Of a stretch of DNA of 64,000 nt, positions 8,553 through 17,212 are shown one piece after another. The stretch comes from Chloroflexota bacterium. Its GTDB lineage: Bacteria > Chloroflexota > UBA11872 > UBA12225. The notes beneath the pieces are model-generated. The model was given only the letters and a program-made list of their open reading frames with translations, searched no databases and was not told the origin of the DNA. Position 1 is the first letter of the stretch; every line of letters starts with the position of its first letter. Where the stretch lies: contig JAUJOR010000007.1 in NCBI GenBank assembly GCA_030447525.1, forward strand, positions 124,001-188,000, written 5' to 3'. Made by a program: the position numbers and the translations under genes.

Positions 8553-9311
8553 ATGGCCGCTCGCTTCGAGATCGGCGATCCGCAGCGACCCAAGGGGCAC
8601 GCCCTTGTGTTTTTCCGTAGCTCCAGCAGCGCCACTGCCGTGCTGGCGACGTACGTCGTCGTACTGCCCATCGCCATCAACCCGGCCAAGTACATTCCCC
8701 CGGCGTTCGCCGCTCACATGCCCACAGGGATGGGGGCCGTCGAGGCCACGGCCCTGCCGCCCATCCCCGAGTCGATCGGCGACCTGGCTACCCTGCGTCG
8801 CCTGGCACAGCGGCGCGGCGACGACCTCCTCGACGGGGGAGTGGTGGACAGCGACACTGAGCGCCTGATGGTGGCGACGCACGAAGTCTCCCGGGAGTAC
8901 GCCGCGCGGTACCAGGAAGCCACAGCCGCCGTCCCGCCTGATCCCCCGTCCGGGAACGAAGTGCCACCACCCGCCGCGGCGGATGAGGACGCCCTGCGCT
9001 GGATGTTCCTGGACGAGCGGGGACGCGTCGGCGAGCTGGCCAAGCTCACCGGGCAGCTGCGCTACGCCGTGGACGGGAACGATGCCCACCTCATCCGTAG
9101 CACCACGGCCCAGATCCAGCGCCTCAAGGGGCACCTCTCAGAGAAGTACCGCCTGGACGAGTTCCTCACCGGGGCAACGCGCCCGGGAGAGACCGGGCGC
9201 CGGCTCGCCGAGCTCTACATCGACCGCTGCTACAAGCTGAGCAACGAACAGTACGAAGACCTGAGCCGCATCGACCGCGAGATCGAGGCCCTGGAGCGCT
9301 CGGACACCTGA
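8553..9311 (+). CDS. Conserved protein of unknown function
   Basis: 252 aa. I do not recognise a named family. The first 60 residues hold one hydrophobic stretch (ATAVLATYVVVLPIAIN) followed by KYIPPAFA. The middle (residues about 115-145) is a Pro/Ala linker. The C-terminal 110 residues are charged and helical (ELAKLTGQLRYAVDGND, AQIQRLKGHLSEKYRLDEF, YEDLSRIDREIEALER), suggesting a coiled or helical-bundle domain. The mix of a short apolar segment without a signal peptide and a helical tail fits a peripheral or regulatory protein, but nothing in the context fixes its job. The ATG at 8553 is the first in frame. Confidence 0.6.
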   Translation: MAARFEIGDPQRPKGHALVFFRSSSSATAVLATYVVVLPIAINPAKYIPPAFAAHMPTGMGAVEATALPPIPESIGDLATLRRLAQRRGDDLLDGGVVDSDTERLMVATHEVSREYAARYQEATAAVPPDPPSGNEVPPPAAADEDALRWMFLDERGRVGELAKLTGQLRYAVDGNDAHLIRSTTAQIQRLKGHLSEKYRLDEFLTGATRPGETGRRLAELYIDRCYKLSNEQYEDLSRIDREIEALERSDT

Positions 9312-9352
9312 TCCCTGACCGGCCGCCCGTAGCCAGTCCCAGATCCTGGCCC

Positions 9353-9377
9353 CAAGGGCGTTTCCGCAGCGCCCTTG
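9353..9377. terminator. Hairpin between convergent genes
   Basis: Eight-base stem CAAGGGCG (9353-9360) pairing with 9370-9377 around a 9-base loop. It lies 42 bases after the stop of the gene at 8553-9311 and before the convergent end of the gene at 9433, where a bidirectional terminator is expected. Confidence 0.45.
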
Positions 9378-9432
9378 CCTAGCGGCGCATCGAGGCCGTA
9401 GCCGGCGCCGCCTGGCCCTTCCTGGCCCACGC

Positions 9433-10425
9433 TCAGGCCCCACCAGGGCGCACAAGGCGGGCGTGAACCGGCAGCGCGCGATCGGCAGCCGGGGGGGCGC
9501 CGTTGGCACCCAGGGCTTGGGGAAAGATGATCCGCAGCAGGATCTCCACGCCCTCCACCAGGCGGGGGCTGGGATGCGTGAATAGCCCATCCAGGCGTAG
9601 CGCCCAGATGCGCCCCTGGCGAGCCGCAGGGACATGCCCCCACGCCCCGTCGGCCACCAGGGCCGTGGCCGCCCCTCTCGCGCTGGCCAGATCGGGCGCG
9701 CCCACCAGCAGGACGTCCGGCCGGGCCCGGCTCACCCGGTCCGGCGCCAGGGTCAGGTCGTCGGCCCCCGCCTCTGCCAGCAAGGGCACTCCCCCGGCGG
9801 CGTCGATCATGTCCGGCAGCCAGCGCCCGGGCAGGCGCAGGGGTGCGCCTAGCGCCATGCCTCGGGGGCCGGATAACTCGTCCCCCACAGCGGCCAGGAC
9901 GACTCGCGGGCGGTCACCCCCATTGCGCACCAGGTGGCGAGCGACGTGCATCCCCAGCGCCAGGAGCCGGGCACTCCGCGCGTTGAGCAGACTGTGGCCC
10001 CGCTGGGGGTGCCCGACCAGGGTCGCCAGAGGGACGATAGGGGCCAGCACGTCCTCCAGCCGGCGGGCGTTGAGGGTCACGAGCGTCATATCCTGGCCGT
10101 CGATAGTGGTGTGGCTCACGGCGGCCCCGTCGACCAGCGGCCGGTAGGCTGACCGGCAGACGGGACAGACCTCTTCCGTGATCAGGACGTCAGGGCGCAC
10201 GGCGCGAAGCAGGGGGCGATCGACGACGAAGCGGGTGGTGTGCTCGTGCGCCCGGAGGCCGGAGACGAGAGGCTGATCAGGCGTCGGCAGATCAGTGGCG
10301 CGAGCCACGTCCGGGGCGTCGCGGACCTCCCCAGGGACGCCGGCGGCCTTGCCGGCGATCTCGGAGGCCAGTCCCAGGTCGGCAAGGAGGTCGTTGGCCG
10401 CGGCCGGGAACGAGACGAGGCGCAC
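9433..10425 (-). CDS. Cobalamin-binding (BtuF-like) periplasmic-fold protein without a signal peptide
   Basis: 330 aa, GTG start at 10425. It opens directly with the BtuF/FecB fold (MRLVSFPAAANDLLADLGL), followed by LLRAVRPDVLITEEVCPVCR, the stretch in soluble cobalamin-binding proteins that usually reads as a Cys pair after the xPDLIxT motif. The second lobe has ARPDVLLVGAPD. No signal peptide or lipobox is present, and no BtuC/BtuD genes flank it. Cytosolic stand-alone proteins of this type are common and annotated as cobalamin-binding, but their role is unsettled. A -10-like box lies only 6 bases before the start, so the message is probably leaderless. Confidence 0.75.
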   Translation of the reverse strand: MRLVSFPAAANDLLADLGLASEIAGKAAGVPGEVRDAPDVARATDLPTPDQPLVSGLRAHEHTTRFVVDRPLLRAVRPDVLITEEVCPVCRSAYRPLVDGAAVSHTTIDGQDMTLVTLNARRLEDVLAPIVPLATLVGHPQRGHSLLNARSARLLALGMHVARHLVRNGGDRPRVVLAAVGDELSGPRGMALGAPLRLPGRWLPDMIDAAGGVPLLAEAGADDLTLAPDRVSRARPDVLLVGAPDLASARGAATALVADGAWGHVPAARQGRIWALRLDGLFTHPSPRLVEGVEILLRIIFPQALGANGAPPAADRALPVHARLVRPGGA

Positions 10426-10431
10426 GTCTCT

Positions 10432-10437
10432 ATACTA
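10432..10437 (-). promoter_or_regulatory. -10 box abutting the start of the cobalamin-binding gene
   Basis: TAGTAT on the minus strand (or TATAGA shifted by 3), with 6 bases between it and the GTG at 10425. Transcription starting the usual 6-7 bases downstream would give a message with essentially no leader. No -35 match is visible. Confidence 0.4.
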
Positions 10438-10586
10438 CCGCCGGGCTGTCCCCATGCCCGCTCGTCCAAGGAATAATCGGTCCTGCTCTGCCGGGCACCA
10501 GCGGGGGATGAAAAGTGGTGCGCCATGTTCACCGGAATCTAGGTTTCATCGCCGGACTGTTCTAGACGAGGAATTCGGGGCTGCCG

Positions 10587-11585
10587 ATGAGCGCGCTGCC
10601 AACGGTGCTGGACGTAGATACGGGGATTGACGATGCCCTGGCCTTGCTCCTGGCCTTACGGTCCCCGGAGCTCAGGGTGGTGGCCGTCACCTGCGTCGCC
10701 GGGAACGTGACGCTGGACCGGGTGCTGCGGAACACCCTCGGCGTGCTGACGGTTGCCGGGGCGGAGGAGGTAGCGGTCGCCGCCGGGGCCGACCGGCCGC
10801 TGGTGCGCCGGTTGACGACGGCGACGTTCTTCCACGGCGTTGATGGTATCGGGGGGGTGCCGCTGCCGGACACGGGAGCCCGAGTGGTGGACGAGCCGGC
10901 AGCGGCCCTCCTTTGCCGGATGGCGCGGGAGCACGCGGGAGAGCTCAACCTGGTGGCTGTGGGGCCCCTGACCAACGTCGCCCTGGCCTGCCGGCTGGAC
11001 GCCGGCTTCCCGCGTCGCCTGCGTCGCCTGGTGGTCATGGGTGGGGCGGCCGGGGTGGCCGGCAACGTCACCCCGGCCGCCGAGGCCAACTTCTTCAATG
11101 ATCCGGAGGCCGCCGCCGTCGTATTCCAGTCTGGAGCCGCCGTGACCATGGTGGGGCTGGACGTGACCCTGCGAGCCCTGTTCGAGGCCAAACGCTACCG
11201 TCTGCTCCGTGACGTACTACCCGGCCGTGGCGACGCCGTGGCCCGCTTCGCCTATGGCATCATGGAGCGCTACCTGGAGGCAGACCTGGCCGCTGGCCTG
11301 GAGGGCAGCCCCCTCCATGACCCGCTGGCCGTGGCGGCGCTGGCCCAGCCCTCGCTCATTCGCTCCCGCCCCCTGCACGTGGCCGTTGAGACCGAGGGGC
11401 GGCTCACCGCCGGACAGAGCGTGGTGAACCTGGCAGGGGTGGTGGAGCGCCTGGAGTCACGCGGCGACCATGACGACGTGGTCGGTCTGACCCACCCGGC
11501 ACCCAACTGCGAGGTGGCCCTGGAGGTGGAGACGGCCCCCTTCATTGACCTGTTCTGTACTCGCCTGGGCCTGCTGCCCGACTGA
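10587..11585 (+). CDS. Inosine/uridine-preferring nucleoside hydrolase family protein
   Basis: 332 aa, typical length. The N-terminus has the calcium-binding family signature DVDTGIDDALAL (Asp9, Asp11, Asp15, Asp16). Later motifs are VAVTCVAGNVTLD, FFHGVDGIGGV, LNLVAVGPLTNVALA and the C-terminal HDPLAVAAL, which supplies the catalytic-site His and metal Asp. The enzyme cleaves the N-glycosidic bond of ribonucleosides, giving base and ribose for salvage. There is no signal peptide, so it acts in the cytoplasm. It stands alone, and the short gap to the convergent gene at 11628 holds nothing notable. Substrate preference cannot be read from sequence. Confidence 0.9.
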   Translation: MSALPTVLDVDTGIDDALALLLALRSPELRVVAVTCVAGNVTLDRVLRNTLGVLTVAGAEEVAVAAGADRPLVRRLTTATFFHGVDGIGGVPLPDTGARVVDEPAAALLCRMAREHAGELNLVAVGPLTNVALACRLDAGFPRRLRRLVVMGGAAGVAGNVTPAAEANFFNDPEAAAVVFQSGAAVTMVGLDVTLRALFEAKRYRLLRDVLPGRGDAVARFAYGIMERYLEADLAAGLEGSPLHDPLAVAALAQPSLIRSRPLHVAVETEGRLTAGQSVVNLAGVVERLESRGDHDDVVGLTHPAPNCEVALEVETAPFIDLFCTRLGLLPD

Positions 11586-11627
11586 GCCACTGGGAGCGAG
11601 TCGATCCCGGCAACGGCCAGGAACCCC

Positions 11628-11891
11628 CTAATACCACCAGTAGCCCTTGACGGCCTTGATCTGAATGCGGCGCCAGAGACGCTTGGCCCAGGGTAGACGG
11701 TGCTGGCGGTGCTGGCGCTGCAGGGCCGCCAGCGTTGTCTCCGTTGGCAGGCCGGCGTTTTGCATCCCCTTGACGAAGTTCCACAGCCAGTCGGGATCGA
11801 ACCAGGTCTCGCGGGCCACCCGCCGGACGTGGGGGGCCAACAGGTCGTAGTCCCGCACCGTCTCCGGGGCCGGGATGTCGGCTACAGGCAT
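11628..11891 (-). CDS. Small protein of unknown function
   Basis: 87 aa, not recognised. It is rich in aromatic and basic residues: RETWFDPDWLWNFVKGMQNAG in the middle, then RQHRQHRLPWAKRLWRRI and a C-terminal KGYWWY. There is no signal peptide or clear membrane helix. It lies 58 bases downstream of the glycosyltransferase at 11950 on the same strand and may be the last gene of that cluster. Confidence 0.5.
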   Translation of the reverse strand: MPVADIPAPETVRDYDLLAPHVRRVARETWFDPDWLWNFVKGMQNAGLPTETTLAALQRQHRQHRLPWAKRLWRRIQIKAVKGYWWY

Positions 11892-11949
11892 CTCTCGGAT
11901 CTCATGGCTGAAGTCTCAGGCTTCAGGACGATCGGCGATCAAGCCTCAG

Positions 11950-12684
11950 CTACCTGGCCTCGCGGTAATGCGGGGCCAGCCGCTGGGGGTGGACACCGCA
12001 AAGATACAGGAGACGTAGCGCCCACATGCGCACGATCGTGCGCAACACCCCCCCGCGCTCCCAGCGCCGGGCAGAGGTGACCACCGCCTGGGGCAGGCGG
12101 ACGACGCGCCCCCTGCGGGAGAGCCGGGCGGCGAAGTCCAGGTCCTCCATCAAGGGAAGAGGGGCGTAGCCCCCCATGTCATGGAAGACGCCGGCGCGGA
12201 CGAAGACCGCCTGGTCTCCGGTGAAGCCCCCTAGGAGGCGGTCACGCAGATTGATAGCGCCGGCGATGACGCGGAAGGGCCACTCCGGGTTGTCCAGCGC
12301 GACGCGGAACCGTCCGCCGGCCACGCCAGGGTCTCGCAGGGCTTGGCGCACGATGGCCAAGGCGTTCGCCGGCAACACCGTGTCGGCGTGGGGAAATAGG
12401 AGGATGTCCCCCCTGGCCACGGCCGCGCCGGCGTTCAGCCCGGCGGCGCGCCCGCCGTGGCGCGTCACGACGCGGGCATACTCCCGGGCGATGATCGCGG
12501 TCTGGTCACGGCTCCCCCCGTCCGAGACGATGACCTCTACCGTCCCCGCAGCCTGCTCCGACCCGATCGCCTGACGCAGACGCTCCAGGCAGGCTCGGAT
12601 CACCGGGCCTTCATTCAAGGTGATGACCACCACCGAGATGAGCGGTGGGCCGGGGGGCGAGGTGGCGCTAGCGTCGTAGGGCAA
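11950..12684 (-). CDS. Family 2 glycosyltransferase of the rSAM/selenodomain-associated type
   Basis: About 244 aa. It follows the TIGR04283 pattern closely: LISVVVITLNEGPVIRACLE, EVIVSDGGSRDQT, GLNAGAAVARGDILLFPHAD with the metal-binding HAD, GDQAVFVRAGVFHDMGGY, MEDLDFAARLSRRGRVVRLP, TSARRWERGGVLRT and WALRLLYLCGV. The TTG at 12684 is chosen as start because the frame upstream lies over the flippase gene and a GGTGGGG run sits just before it; this overlaps the flippase by 17 bp, so the two are coupled. Family members transfer sugars to unknown acceptors and often cluster with radical-SAM and TVP38-type genes; a TVP38 gene is two genes upstream here. Confidence 0.85.
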   Translation of the reverse strand: MPYDASATSPPGPPLISVVVITLNEGPVIRACLERLRQAIGSEQAAGTVEVIVSDGGSRDQTAIIAREYARVVTRHGGRAAGLNAGAAVARGDILLFPHADTVLPANALAIVRQALRDPGVAGGRFRVALDNPEWPFRVIAGAINLRDRLLGGFTGDQAVFVRAGVFHDMGGYAPLPLMEDLDFAARLSRRGRVVRLPQAVVTSARRWERGGVLRTIVRMWALRLLYLCGVHPQRLAPHYREAR

Positions 12685-13798
12685 AGATCGCCCCACCCCC
12701 CAGGCTGACCACGCCGACCAGGATGGCGAAGAGCAGCGAGGCGGCCACGGCCTCCGGCGCGCCCAGGCCGGCGCTGCCAAAGAAGAAGACGTAGGCCCCC
12801 TCACGCACGCCCAAGCCGTTGAGCGACACCGGGATCAACTGGATAGCCGAGATGATGGGAATAAAGAGGAAGCAGGCCGCCAGGGAAACGGGGGCGCCGA
12901 TGGCCGCAAACGTCGCCCAGCCCAGGAACACCACCGTGGCATGGAAAGCCAGTGAGAGGGCCATCACGGCGAGTAGCGCCCGGCGATCTTCAAAGGCCCC
13001 GCCCATCTGCCCGCCGACGCGTCCCAGGATGCTCTGCCGCAGCCCCGGGAAGCGCTGTCCCAGGCGCCGGCGTAGCCTGGCCGAGGCGATAGCCCCCACG
13101 AGGGCGGCGAACAGGACGAGCACGGCGGCCACCGTCCCGGCCACCGGTGCCGACGAGCGGAGGCTGAAAAGGAGCGCTCCGGCGGCCGTGAGCCCCAGGG
13201 CCAGCCCGGCGAGGAGCCGCTCCCCGATCACGGAGGCGGCCGCGGCCGTCCCCTTCCCCGTATATCGGGCGATATCATGTATCCGAGCGACGTCACCGCC
13301 GATGTTCGAAGGCAGGAAGTTGTTGAAGAAAAGTCCTACGAGATAGGAGGTGAACAAGAGGCGAAACGGCACCCTCAGCCCCTGGGCAGCGAGCAAGAGC
13401 TGCCACTTCCATGCGCTCACCACCAGGGCGGCGGCTACCAGCAGGAGGCCCACTGCAAGCCAGGCAAGCTCGGCCTGACGGAGCAGCTGCCAGACCTCCG
13501 CGGCGCCGAACTTCCTGAACAGCAGGGCTAGAAGGGCCAGGCTGACCACCGGGCGGAGGGTCAGCGCCAGCCCCCGCCAGCTCGACCGGCGGCGAGCACC
13601 CTGTGCTTCGTCCCCGCCGGCCGAGCCGGCATCTGAGGCGCCCGCACGGGGGCTATGCGAGAGGGGAGTGGCCGGGGTGCCATGCGATAGGCCAGGGCGC
13701 GCCGGGGGGGTCACCGGGCCGCGCTGTGGGGCCACCGCCGAGTGCGGGGTCTCAAGGATTGCCATTGGTCTTGTCCATGTGGTTGGCACACGCTCCAT
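12668..13798 (-). CDS. Lysylphosphatidylglycerol synthase-like transmembrane protein (UPF0104 / PF03706)
   Basis: 376 aa. After about 70 low-complexity residues comes the LPG-synthase TM domain: ALLFRKFGAAEVWQLL, a run of about eight membrane helices, and the hallmark FTSYLVGLFFNNFLPSNIGGD, followed by ERLLAGLAL and IPVSLNGLGVREGAY. The aminoacyl-transferase domain of MprF is absent, so this is the stand-alone flippase-like form that usually neighbours glycosyltransferases and is thought to move lipid-linked substrates. That fits the coupled downstream glycosyltransferase. The start at 13798 has a GGTGGA ahead of it; Met12 (13765) is an alternative. Confidence 0.87.
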   Translation of the reverse strand: MERVPTTWTRPMAILETPHSAVAPQRGPVTPPARPGLSHGTPATPLSHSPRAGASDAGSAGGDEAQGARRRSSWRGLALTLRPVVSLALLALLFRKFGAAEVWQLLRQAELAWLAVGLLLVAAALVVSAWKWQLLLAAQGLRVPFRLLFTSYLVGLFFNNFLPSNIGGDVARIHDIARYTGKGTAAAASVIGERLLAGLALGLTAAGALLFSLRSSAPVAGTVAAVLVLFAALVGAIASARLRRRLGQRFPGLRQSILGRVGGQMGGAFEDRRALLAVMALSLAFHATVVFLGWATFAAIGAPVSLAACFLFIPIISAIQLIPVSLNGLGVREGAYVFFFGSAGLGAPEAVAASLLFAILVGVVSLGGGAIFALRR

Positions 13799-13839
13799 CG
13801 TTCCACCGGCCGGGCGGTACGGCGTTGCGGTTTCACCTG

Positions 13840-14994
13840 CTACTGGTGCCCCGCCCCCCGCCGGGCACCGCCGGGCACCAGGGTCTCTCCTGAAAACGGG
13901 TCCGGGTTACGGGCGGGTACCTGGCGATCGAGGCGGGACTTGGCCGTCACACCCAGAACCAGGAGGGACAGCAATGCCCCGGCTGCCCAGAGGACGGCCC
14001 GGGACCCGACGGTAAGGTTCTCGCCGAGCACCGAGTACACGATGGTGGCCGGGAGCTGGCCAATCCCTGTGGCCACGAGGAATGCCGGCAGACCGATGCG
14101 GGTGAGGCCGGCGGCGTAGCTCACGACGTCGAACGAGATCACCGGCACCAGGCGAGCGATCAAGACGGCGGCGCTCCCGTAGCGGGCGAAAAAGGCGTCC
14201 GCCCTGGCTACGGGGGTGGCCCCGGCGAGTCCCTCCACCACTGGACGACCCAGGGCGCGGGCGATGCCAAAGCAGAGCGCCGCCCCCACCATGGCCGAGG
14301 ACCACGACAGGAGCGTGCCCCACACTGCGCCGAACAGGAGGCCGTTGGCAATGGTGATAACAAAGGCCGGAAGCGGGGCGGCCACCGACTGTAGAACCAT
14401 CAACAGAAAGGAGACCACCGGGGCCCAGACCCCGAAGCCGCGCAAGTAGTCCCGCAGCCGGCCGATATCCCGCGGGTCGAGGGCCGCGATCCCGGCATTG
14501 ATCGATTCCCGCAGTGGCGTCACCAGGGCGTACAGGGCGGCACCGGCGGCCACGGCGGCGACCAAGAGAGGTAGAGAGGCTGAGGAAGGCCGGTGACCCC
14601 CCGGCACCGGCCGGCGCCCCCGACTCAGGGCCATGGCCCAGATGATCGGCGGGACGATCAAGAACGGGGCGCGGCTGATGACGGCGTAGGCGCTGTACGT
14701 CACCTCCGGGTTGGCCTGCAGCGGCGCCAACAGGGCGAAGTACGGGGTGAAGGGCCAGTACAGGACGCGTACGGCGGCGTAATACCAGGATGGAAACGAG
14801 GGGAGCCAGACCACCCCGGTGGCGTTGCCGATACCGTTGAGCACCACCACCAGGCTGCTCAGGAAGTACAGCAAGGCGACGAGACTGGCGATCAGCCAGC
14901 CCCGCCGCCGGGCGGCGCTCCCGTCGAGACTCCTCCCGCCAAGGCTGCTCCCATGGAGACGGCTACCCACTGGCACCTCAGCTCTGGCCGGCAT
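13840..14994 (-). CDS. TVP38/TMEM64 (VTT domain) membrane protein with extra N-terminal helices
   Basis: 384 aa. Residues about 165-345 form the VTT domain: LRDYLRGFGVWAPVVSFLL, QSVAAPLPAFVITIANGLLFG, RYGSAAVLIARLVPVISFDV and SYAAGLTRIGLPAFLVAT. About 130 residues with further membrane helices precede it, longer than the usual protein of about 230 aa. VTT proteins are linked to phospholipid scrambling. It lies just upstream of the flippase-like and glycosyltransferase genes on the same strand, suggesting a membrane-lipid or glycolipid theme. A Pro/Arg-rich cytoplasmic tail ends the protein. Confidence 0.87.
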   Translation of the reverse strand: MPARAEVPVGSRLHGSSLGGRSLDGSAARRRGWLIASLVALLYFLSSLVVVLNGIGNATGVVWLPSFPSWYYAAVRVLYWPFTPYFALLAPLQANPEVTYSAYAVISRAPFLIVPPIIWAMALSRGRRPVPGGHRPSSASLPLLVAAVAAGAALYALVTPLRESINAGIAALDPRDIGRLRDYLRGFGVWAPVVSFLLMVLQSVAAPLPAFVITIANGLLFGAVWGTLLSWSSAMVGAALCFGIARALGRPVVEGLAGATPVARADAFFARYGSAAVLIARLVPVISFDVVSYAAGLTRIGLPAFLVATGIGQLPATIVYSVLGENLTVGSRAVLWAAGALLSLLVLGVTAKSRLDRQVPARNPDPFSGETLVPGGARRGAGHQ

Positions 14995-15062
14995 CTGGAC
15001 ACCGGTGGGGTGTGCTTTCGCGTCCCCATGGGCGCTTGGGACACCAGGGGCGACGATGGAGC

Positions 15063-16019
15063 TCAGGCGTCGCCCTGTACCTTCTTCGTCCCCGGGTCAT
15101 TGCCCCACTCTACCCAGGAGCCGGCGTAGTTGCCGACCTTGGGGTATCCCAGCAGACGCAGCGTCCAGTACGAGACGGACGAGCGCTGTCCGGTCTGGCA
15201 GAGGGAGATGACCTCCTTGTCCTTGGTCACGCCCTTGCTCTCATACATCGTCTTGAGCGTGGAGGCGTCTTTGAGCGAAGCGTCGGCAGCGAAGTTTTCC
15301 CGCCAGTCCACGTTGACCGAGCCGGGAATGCGTCCGCCGAACTTGGCCCGCACGTCCTCGCCGCGGAACTCCTCCGGAGAGCGGGCGTCCAGGATGACCT
15401 TGGACTTATCCGTGATGGCCAACTCGCACTGCTCCTTGGTAGGGAGCTTGGCAGGATCGATCTTGGAGGTGAACTGCGCCGGCTCCACTGCCGGCACCTC
15501 GGCGGTGATGGCCCCGGACTGGGCCTGCCAGGCCTTGAGGCCCCCATCGAGAACGGCGGCGTTGGTGTGGCCGATGTATTCCAGTGTCCAGAACAGGCGT
15601 GCGGCCGGCGTCTCTCGCCCGTTGTCGTAGGTCACGACGCGGGTGGCATTCCCAATGCCCTTGCCGGCGAACAGGGCCTCCAGCTTCTCCTTGGTATCCG
15701 GGTAGTTCTTTTGCTGCCCCGGGTCGAAGGTGTCCGCCACCGGGAGGCTCACCGCCCCGGGGATGTGCCCCTTCTCGTACTCCGCCGCCGGCCGGGCATC
15801 AACCAGGCGCACGTTGGGGTCTTTGGCATGCTGCTGCAGCCAGGCCACATCGACCACCAGCTGCGGGTTGGCGAAGCTAGCGCCCTCAGCACCCTTGCTC
15901 GTCGCCCTGGCGCCCCCCGGTCCCACCGCCGTGCCACACCCCACCAGGAGCAGGAGACCGGCGCCGGCCAATCCCCCCCAGCCCCGTCGCGTGATCCTCA
16001 GTGTTGTGTCCCCTTCCAT
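15063..16019 (-). CDS. Lipoprotein thiosulfate sulfurtransferase, tandem rhodanese domains
   Basis: 318 aa from the ATG at 16019, chosen because it gives a proper lipoprotein signal (LRITRRGWGG then GLLLLVGCG, lipobox Cys about residue 29). An upstream ATG at 16085 would bury it. Two rhodanese domains follow. The first (VRLVDARPAAEYEKGHIPGA) is structural. The second (VILDARSPEEFRG, GRIPGSVNVDW) carries the active-site loop SLCQTGQRSS with the catalytic Cys. It transfers sulfane sulfur from thiosulfate to thiophilic acceptors, here on the outer face of the membrane. It is divergent from the TetR gene at 16310. Confidence 0.88.
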   Translation of the reverse strand: MEGDTTLRITRRGWGGLAGAGLLLLVGCGTAVGPGGARATSKGAEGASFANPQLVVDVAWLQQHAKDPNVRLVDARPAAEYEKGHIPGAVSLPVADTFDPGQQKNYPDTKEKLEALFAGKGIGNATRVVTYDNGRETPAARLFWTLEYIGHTNAAVLDGGLKAWQAQSGAITAEVPAVEPAQFTSKIDPAKLPTKEQCELAITDKSKVILDARSPEEFRGEDVRAKFGGRIPGSVNVDWRENFAADASLKDASTLKTMYESKGVTKDKEVISLCQTGQRSSVSYWTLRLLGYPKVGNYAGSWVEWGNDPGTKKVQGDA

Positions 16020-16124
16020 CTCCGCCACGCTCTCCTCAATGTCTATGACCCGCAGCCTGCGCCCACCGGCCGCGTCTATGGCCACCGTACGGCCGACGCG
16101 CCCAGCCCCGCCCCGGGGTCATTG

Positions 16125-16153
16125 TTGAGTAAAAGAATCATCTTACTTGGTCA
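16125..16153. promoter_or_regulatory. AT-rich imperfect dyad between a sulfurtransferase and a TetR gene
   Basis: In GC-rich surroundings this patch is strikingly AT-rich and roughly palindromic: AGTAAAAGA, then ATCA, then TCTTACT. GGTCAA at its right edge reads TTGACC on the minus strand, a good -35 for the sulfurtransferase gene. It could be the promoter or operator of the divergent pair. The TetR regulator starts about 157 bp away, so binding by it is a guess. Confidence 0.35.
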
Positions 16154-16309
16154 ATTCTACGGGCCAGGGGGGCGGGAGTCAAGCTAGGCTGCACGGTGGA
16201 GATGGAGATAAGGCGGTGACCGCTTCCCTAGTTGCGGGCCATACCCGGGGGTTATTGCCCCTCCGAACTGGGAGAGGGAAAATAGACCGGGAGGACGATA
16301 ACTCCGGCG

Positions 16310-16972
16310 ATGGTGGCACCAAAGCGCCCCGGCCGGCCCCCGGGGGCGGGAGTAGCGGACGCAACGAAAGAGCGCATCCTGCAGGCGGCGGCCGGCGTCT
16401 TCGCCGAGAAGGGGTACTACGGCGCCGCCGTAGACGACATCGTGCGGGCGTCGGATACATCCAAGGGGTCGTTCTATTTCCACTTTCCCAGCAAGCGGGG
16501 GATCTTTACCGCCCTGCTGGATCATCTCACCGCCCGTCTGCTGCAGCGTGTGGACGAGGCCATCACCGCCTCCGGCGAGGGAGTCGATCCGGCGCAGCGC
16601 CTGGACGCCGCCCTGCAGGCGGTGATCTCCGCCTTTTCCCGCCGCCGGCTGCTGGCCCGCCTCCTCCTGGTGGAGGCCACCGGGCTGGGCCATGCCACGG
16701 ACGAGCGCTTGATGGCCGTACATACCCGGATCACCGAGTTGATCCAGGGCTACCTGGACAAGGCGGTGCAGGGGGGCCAGATCCCGCCCCAGGATACCGC
16801 CCTGGCGGCCTGTGCCTGGATGGGGGCGCTCAACGAGGTGGTCATCCGCTGGCTGTACACCGGGCAGCCCGACCCGCTGGAGAGTGCCCTGCCGGCCCTG
16901 CGCGCCCTGCTGCTGCGCAGCGTCGGTTTCAAAGAAGTCAGTTGTCCCCAGCCGGGCGCCAGCAGCACATGA
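16310..16972 (+). CDS. TetR-family transcriptional regulator
   Basis: 220 aa. The N-terminal helix-turn-helix is classic: ATKERILQAAAGVFAEKGYYG, AAVDDIVRASDTSKGSFYFHF, PSKRGIFTALLDHL. The C-terminal ligand domain includes RRRLLARLLLVEATGLGHAT and LAACAWMGALNEVVIRWLYT, resembling the acyl- or drug-responsive TetR_C families, but the ligand cannot be read. It stands upstream of the ABC importer operon at 17213 in the same direction, separated by a MITE, and divergent from the sulfurtransferase. It may control either neighbour. Confidence 0.88.
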   Translation: MVAPKRPGRPPGAGVADATKERILQAAAGVFAEKGYYGAAVDDIVRASDTSKGSFYFHFPSKRGIFTALLDHLTARLLQRVDEAITASGEGVDPAQRLDAALQAVISAFSRRRLLARLLLVEATGLGHATDERLMAVHTRITELIQGYLDKAVQGGQIPPQDTALAACAWMGALNEVVIRWLYTGQPDPLESALPALRALLLRSVGFKEVSCPQPGASST

Positions 16973-17000
16973 AACCGCAACGCCGGACCGTGTTGGGAGC

Positions 17001-17152
17001 CTAGCCCGGATTATTCACGGGGTTGAGACCGCCCAGATCGCAGCGGCCCTTGTGTCTACATGAGCCACCAGGAGGGAAATGGCCCTGTCTCAGGCACCGC
17101 TCCAGGAGTAGCTGGGCTAGCACCGTTACCGTGTATGAATAATCCGGGCTAG
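17001..17152. mobile_element. 152-bp MITE-like element with IS1380-like tips
   Basis: Perfect 17-base inverted repeats, CTAGCCCGGATTATTCA at 17001-17017 and its complement at 17136-17152, flank about 118 bp that encode nothing. The outer CTAG can be read as a 4-bp target duplication, leaving a 13-bp repeat that starts CCCGGATTATT. Tips of this kind resemble those of IS1380-family elements as I recall them; that link is from memory and unchecked. It is non-autonomous and sits between the TetR gene and the ABC operon, in the region expected to hold the operon promoter. Confidence 0.7.
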
Positions 17153-17212
17153 CCGGCGATCTGCAGGCGGGTGCCAGGGATGAAGTAACACCAGAAAGGG
17201 AGGCACAGAACG

